Below, one piece after another: positions 59,763 to 64,000 of a stretch of 64,000 nucleotides of DNA (positions within the stretch are counted from its first letter, which is position 1; each line of letters starts with the position of its first letter). Below the pieces are notes generated by a model. It was not told the origin of the DNA. It was given only the letters and a program-made list of their open reading frames with translations, and made no database searches. Position numbers and translations under genes: made by a program. Source of the stretch: Epiperipatus broadwayi (taxonomy: Eukaryota > Onychophora > Udeonychophora > Euonychophora > Peripatidae); assembly GCA_028023455.1 (NCBI GenBank), contig JAQFVV010006203.1, positions 13,802,348 to 13,866,347 on the forward strand, written 5' to 3'.

Positions 59763-61890
59763 CTTAAGATGAAAATCTTATTTACATCAGATTTTAATTA
59801 CATACAGTAGTAATATATTGTATTATGAAAACATAATTATTATATATAATGAAAATATAAAGTTGTAAGAGTGGCCACCCTTGTCTTTTAAATAAATCTT
59901 GTGTTAAAGATTTGCAGAGGTCCCTATTGTCATTTTTTCAGGTGTGTACTAAATATTACTATATATAATGAACTGTATTTTTTGGGGCATGAATGTCACT
60001 ATTCTATGTAATCTTAGTCTTACAAAATAGCCACCATTTTAAGAGGGAAATTGGAATTTGTTTTTTAAAGATTGTTATAATAAATAGTTGATAGTTAATC
60101 TAAATAGTGAACTATAAATTGATGATGAGTCCTATAGTAAAATGTCATATAAATATCCATTTTATGTTGGGAAGGGGCTTTATTGTTATTTTTGACACAT
60201 TCTAATCATTTCAAACTTAATTCATGACATTAATTTGATTTTGGTATGTGTACGCATTCAAAATGTCCCATGTCTTTTAGCTCAGTAATAGAATGGTAGA
60301 TTCAAGATCTAAAAATTTCTGCACCAATTTCCAAGTAAGGAAGGTAAAAAAAATCCACTTTGGTCAGATAATTAGAACAAATGGGCTGAACTTATTATTT
60401 GGGTATTCAAACATAACATAGTACTCTGAGAAACTGATTATAATTAAGTAATATGTAAATTATAATAGGTGAATCAGGTTTTAATTTACTTTGTAGATAT
60501 CTTAAATCAAGTTGTCAGAAAGTTCTGAAACCAATGAGAATTGTATTTCACAAAGCTTCATATAAGCACTGATTATAACAATGAAGCTGGACTTGGTTTT
60601 AAAATGAGCAGCTCAATTCTAGTGCTATCTGCAATAAGCTTGAGTAATCAGTGATTATCCCAAATTATTGGATTTAAATCCCCATTGTTTAGCTTTTGTC
60701 TGATTCTTAAGTGAGTAACTATTTATTGAAATGTTCTTAATTTTTTGTTCAAGCTGGTTAGCTTGATTTCAAAATCTTAGGATAATTTTCAAGTTCAGAT
60801 TTTTTATTTGAATAGTAAATGAAAGTTAAAAGTGGTTGCATCACACCTGCATTACTTCTAGTTTTCAATCGCAAGTCTCATTATTAAATGAGTTTGAGGA
60901 TATGATTTAAATACACTAACATATAAAAAACACTAATTATCCAAGTATATTACAATGACATTAGGAATTGTTTTTCTTTATGTTGTATTGTTTGAGTTTA
61001 AAGAAGTGATTTGTTCATATTGCTTTAAGTAGCTAGCCGAGGAGAAAACTACCAAACATTCAGTATTGGTTAATAAATGGGTAACTGGTTTTTTTAGCTG
61101 GACTTTTGAATTGAGAATAAAGCATGATACAACTTATTCCATTAAGGAGTGTCTGATTTTCATGTATGAATATTGAGTCCATATTTATTTATTAATATAC
61201 CCCTAAAATTTATTTACTATTTAGTTACATCTGTGGAAAGAACTGAAGATTGATATATATTTAGATTGTTCCATGCAATCTAGCACAGATGTAGAATGAT
61301 CGATTAAAGAGCTAAAGATTTTTCGATCAAAGCTCAACCTGCCATTTTGAGGTTTAAATGTCACTTAATATTCCAAGCAACTAAGCTTTTTTTTTAATTA
61401 TTTAAACATTTTTGGAAATATAATCCAACTACCTTCTATATTTTACAGGACAAGTCTTTAAAGTTCATTTATTATCCAATATTTACTTTTGGTCTATTAT
61501 AAATTAGTTTTATGTTGGAGTGCAAGGCTAATATCTTATTTTCTAAGGTTTCTTCTTTTTTTTTTATTATAAAGAATTATATAGTTAGATGTACCTATGA
61601 ATTTGTGCTTTTTTTTATATATATTAATTTATAAAGTGACTTTTTTTTCTAAAAAAAGAAACTTCAGAGAAAATTTTAGTTTGATTTGTGTATAATTTAT
61701 TTGTATGAAATCAAATGACAGTTGAATAATTAACTATTAAAAGATTAATTGGTATTTACCAATTTTTTAACTAAAAAAACAAATCAAACTTAATATTATT
61801 TGATGTGTTAGAATTACCTTATGCTTCAGAATCTAACATTCTTCCACTGCCCCAAACTACTGGGTCAGAAGGCTGGGGTATGTATTAATA
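59763..61890. other. AT-rich stretch with decayed tRNA-like heads, no gene
   Basis: Possible plus-strand SINE heads: 60278-60345 (tagctcagtaatagaatggt as A-box), 60630-60690 (attggatttaaatccccatt as B-box, then gagtaactatttattgaaat as body) and 61268-61330 (tagaatgatcgattaaagag, then tttttcgatcaaag). All are degenerate. No coding block is recognised. Confidence 0.45.
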
Positions 61891-61966
61891 ATAAACAGGC
61901 ATCACATGATCACCTTCTCTTATACTAGCACATAATTGTTTTGCCTTGTTTAATAAACAGGCATCT
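61880..61966. repeat. Short insertion between aataaacaggcatc direct repeats
   Basis: The 14-bp phrase aataaacaggcatc occurs at about 61889 and again at about 61953, enclosing about 50 bp. The enclosed part (acatgatcaccttctcttat, actagcacataattgttttg) matches 18150-18185 next to the two-arm foldback. It is either a solo end of that family with a target duplication or a small tandem event. Confidence 0.55.
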
Positions 61967-63167
61967 GATTAGTGCAAATTAGGATTTCTGACTTTTAATT
62001 CTCAGCCTTTTCTAATTAGGGAACACTATTTTGCACATAACTATCAATTGCACGAGGAAGGCTTGTAACCAGAAATTAGTCTTGGGATATGGTTATCATT
62101 AGCACATACTTTCGATTGATTACTCATGCTTGCATAAATGTTTCTAGTAGAGTAATATAAGTTGGTATATTGTTGCCAGAGAAATTTATATGTAAACTAT
62201 GAGTAATGTTAATATTGGTTATATTTATTAATATTCTTTCCATTTGACCAATTTCAGTTGTGTTTATGTATATATGTTGTAGATGTTAGGTTTTCTTTTT
62301 AAAGGCATATTGGGATAACTATATAATAGGATAGTATTGATAGTCATTTTCCATTTCTACTAAAATATCTTTACACAACTTAGTTTAGCATCTCAATATT
62401 TAGATTTATATCAAGTCTAATGATCTTTATATACCATAATAGTATACAATGTATGTTTTGTATGTTTGCATATAATTTTGTGTGCATATTTATCTGCACA
62501 TCTTTTTTATGTATAAAGTTCTTTGCATATGGCAATTGAAGATAGATAGTTGCAGAGTATTATGATTTAACTGATGATTATCTGCTGTTTTCTGTTTCTT
62601 ATCATTCCTGAATGACAGCATAAATTTTAACAAGCCCATATTTCAGTAGACGTGTGTGTATATATATAAGGTATATGCATGCACAATTTATTAATTTCTT
62701 TAAACATAATATTTTTATTAACTTCCTGCTTAATAGAGCTTATTTCTTGTGATTGTTTATTTTGCAACATGTTACTATAAGCAGAAAAATAAATAAATGA
62801 ATGATTAGTTGCTCAGAGGATTACCTCTACTATTGGAAGTGACAGATCAATTTCATTTCAATAATCTTGAACTTCTAAGTTGATCTCTTTACCATTAATC
62901 TAAAATGGGTAGAATATTAATAGTTATAAACTAAAAAAAATATTGTGTAAGCTTAGTGATGAGGGACTAATGCAAATTTAGGATGCAGCTTTAAAATTGA
63001 GATGATAAAATAAATTGTTATATTAAGAGGATGGCAAAACTACTGCCAACAGCAATTTGATCGTAGCACTGTGTTGCTTAATTAACTGAACCCACTTTTG
63101 GGCAGACAACATTCATAACTTGTAAAACCCTTTTTGGTATTGAAACTATCCATATTAACCCAGTAAA
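61967..63167. other. AT-rich stretch, no gene seen
   Basis: No supported feature. Confidence 0.45.
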
Positions 63168-63235
63168 CATCACATGATCGCATGATACGTGACAATACTG
63201 GCAATAGGTATAGAGAGTTTTGCCCGTTTTAACTA
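63168..63235 (-). repeat. Short copy of the AAAACAGGCAAAACTC family
   Basis: From aaacatcacatgatcgcatg to gagagttttgcccgttttaa. On the minus strand it has the same end order as 51035-51095 and 44383-44745, with only about 35 bp between the end motifs. Confidence 0.65.
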
Positions 63236-63489
63236 TCCATATTGTTTGGCAGCAATGATGGCATGACTGATTGGAAATGATCTCTGTATCAAAACTGCAT
63301 CTGTCATTTTCGGTACTCAAACATGACTTGCCTCTCAAGCCAGTAAACCTTTGACCATTTATTTAATGGTAAAAGTAATTAATAATGTATTCCTGCCCTG
63401 ATCGATTCATTATCTTATTTTGTTTAACTTTCTTCTTTTCATAAAGTTCAATTAATAGATGCTTGTGAGTTTAAATGATATTCGATAAC

Positions 63490-63570
63490 CGGAAGTATCA
63501 CCTGAAGCTGCAAACCATGGGCCTGTGTATTTTGAGCTCCCGAATTCACTACTTTACCAATGCACTAAAC
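63490..63570 (-). repeat. tRNA-like SINE head
   Basis: On the minus strand tggtttagtgcattggtaaa (A-box region), then gtgaattcgggagctcaaaa. It lies directly against the left end of the next hAT element, which probably inserted into it. Confidence 0.5.
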
Positions 63571-64000
63571 CAGGGGTGGGCAAATAGTGGCCTGAAAGCC
63601 ACATGTGGCCCGCTAAGAGTTTTTATGCGGCCCACCAAGACAATCAGAAAAATTTATCTTGGACTGAGATTTCCTTCCTGTTGCATGACCAATATTCATC
63701 TCATATTTTCCATTAGTATGGCCACGTCAATACACATGCACAGTGTAGATACGATGTGCAGTGCTTTTCCAGTTGATCTGATTAATTTCAAGTTTATCTT
63801 TGCATTAGCAAATATATACATTTCCAACATTAATGAAACCATGAATGCTACAAAAAATGTAAAATCGGTAATGAATGTCATATGTTTAATGAAGAATGGA
63901 CAAACAAATATTTCTTTGGTAATACAGGGAATAAAGCAGTGTCTTTATTGTGTCTTGAAAAAAAGATGCGGCTTTCCACTAACCTTCGCTTCCACAAAGT
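63571..64000 (+). mobile_element. hAT transposon, left end, continues beyond window
   Basis: It starts CAGGGGTGGGCAAATAGTGG, the terminal sequence type of Charlie8/ZBED-GTF2IRD2-related hATs. Next come complementary gtggcc / ggcccaccaa subterminal motifs, as commonly seen in this group. The N-terminus of its transposase is at the window edge. The candidate left target duplication is cactaaac (63563-63570); the right copy is outside the window. Confidence 0.85.
63852..64000 (+). pseudogene. hAT transposase N-terminus (GTF2IRD2/ZBED type), partial
   Basis: The frame from 63852 reads KKCKIGNECHMFNEEWTNKY, then FFGNTGNKAVSLLCLEKKMR, LSTNLRFHK to the window edge. This is the start of the modified BED-like finger of this hAT group (pattern K-(R/K)-K-x-D-x-E-C-x-x-FNEEW-x-x-KYFF, then AVCLxC). 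The first cysteine of the usual CLxC pair is replaced (SLLC). The ATG at 63834 or 63841 is out of frame with this block, so a frameshift or an upstream break exists and the copy is probably dead. The rest lies outside the window. Confidence 0.8.

Noticed and set aside
60278-60345. Considered as a tRNA gene because of tagctcagtaatagaatggt
   Set aside because: No matching acceptor or T arm. Best explained as a decayed SINE head, as are those at 25.0, 27.0, 38.8, 49.4 and 63.5 kb.

Overview
This window looks like intergenic or intronic DNA from an animal with a large, AT-rich, repeat-laden genome, most likely an invertebrate. I cannot name the species. The reasons are RTE-type LINEs with GATGAT-type tails, Tx1/L1-type LINEs with zf-RVT remnants, BED-finger hAT transposons, mariner, many decayed tRNA-headed SINEs, and almost no long open reading frame. 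I see no intact host protein gene, no genuine tRNA or rRNA gene, and nothing bacterial. All recognisable coding sequence is decayed transposon coding sequence.

Layout. 0.6-3.3 kb: a nearly complete hAT element (minus strand, ZBED5-like transposase, 8-bp target duplication). 3.4-5.3 kb: two diverged duplicated blocks. 6.2-9.4 kb: a mariner helix-turn-helix scrap, then a TTAA-flanked DNA transposon with a broken transposase. 10-16 kb: a dispersed repeat with a hairpin end, a tRNA-headed SINE, a foldback repeat and a hAT-like MITE. 16.6-18.5 kb: a Tx1/L1-like LINE 3' half, then a foldback with arms of about 125 bp. 21.7-27 kb: RTE LINE fragments on both strands (one with a 5' inversion), tRNA-headed SINEs and a palindromic retroposon with a 16-bp target duplication. 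30.5-32.8 kb: a second Tx1/L1-like LINE inserted in a pre-existing tandem duplication. 33-50 kb: SINEs, RTE pieces and foldbacks. 51.6-59.8 kb: another foldback, a tandem duplication, three RTE copies, an internally deleted mariner, a second palindromic retroposon whose empty site is preserved at 45.97 kb, and a 1.5-kb element bounded by TACGGATAATTC termini that contains a minisatellite and a terminal hairpin. The right edge cuts into a second hAT (GTF2IRD2/ZBED type).

The strongest unexplained theme is the number of palindromic repeats. At least six distinct hairpin structures occur. Two of them, at 25.6 and 57.4 kb, carry 10-16-bp target duplications typical of retroposition and end in a B-box-like motif, although they are built as head-to-head inverted repeats. 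Their centre resembles the centre of larger foldbacks at 14.3 and 40.5 kb. Together they suggest a palindromic SINE-like family that I cannot match to a named one. The TACGGATAATTC element is the second candidate for something undescribed. Percent identities, copy numbers and family names need a genome-wide search that I could not run.
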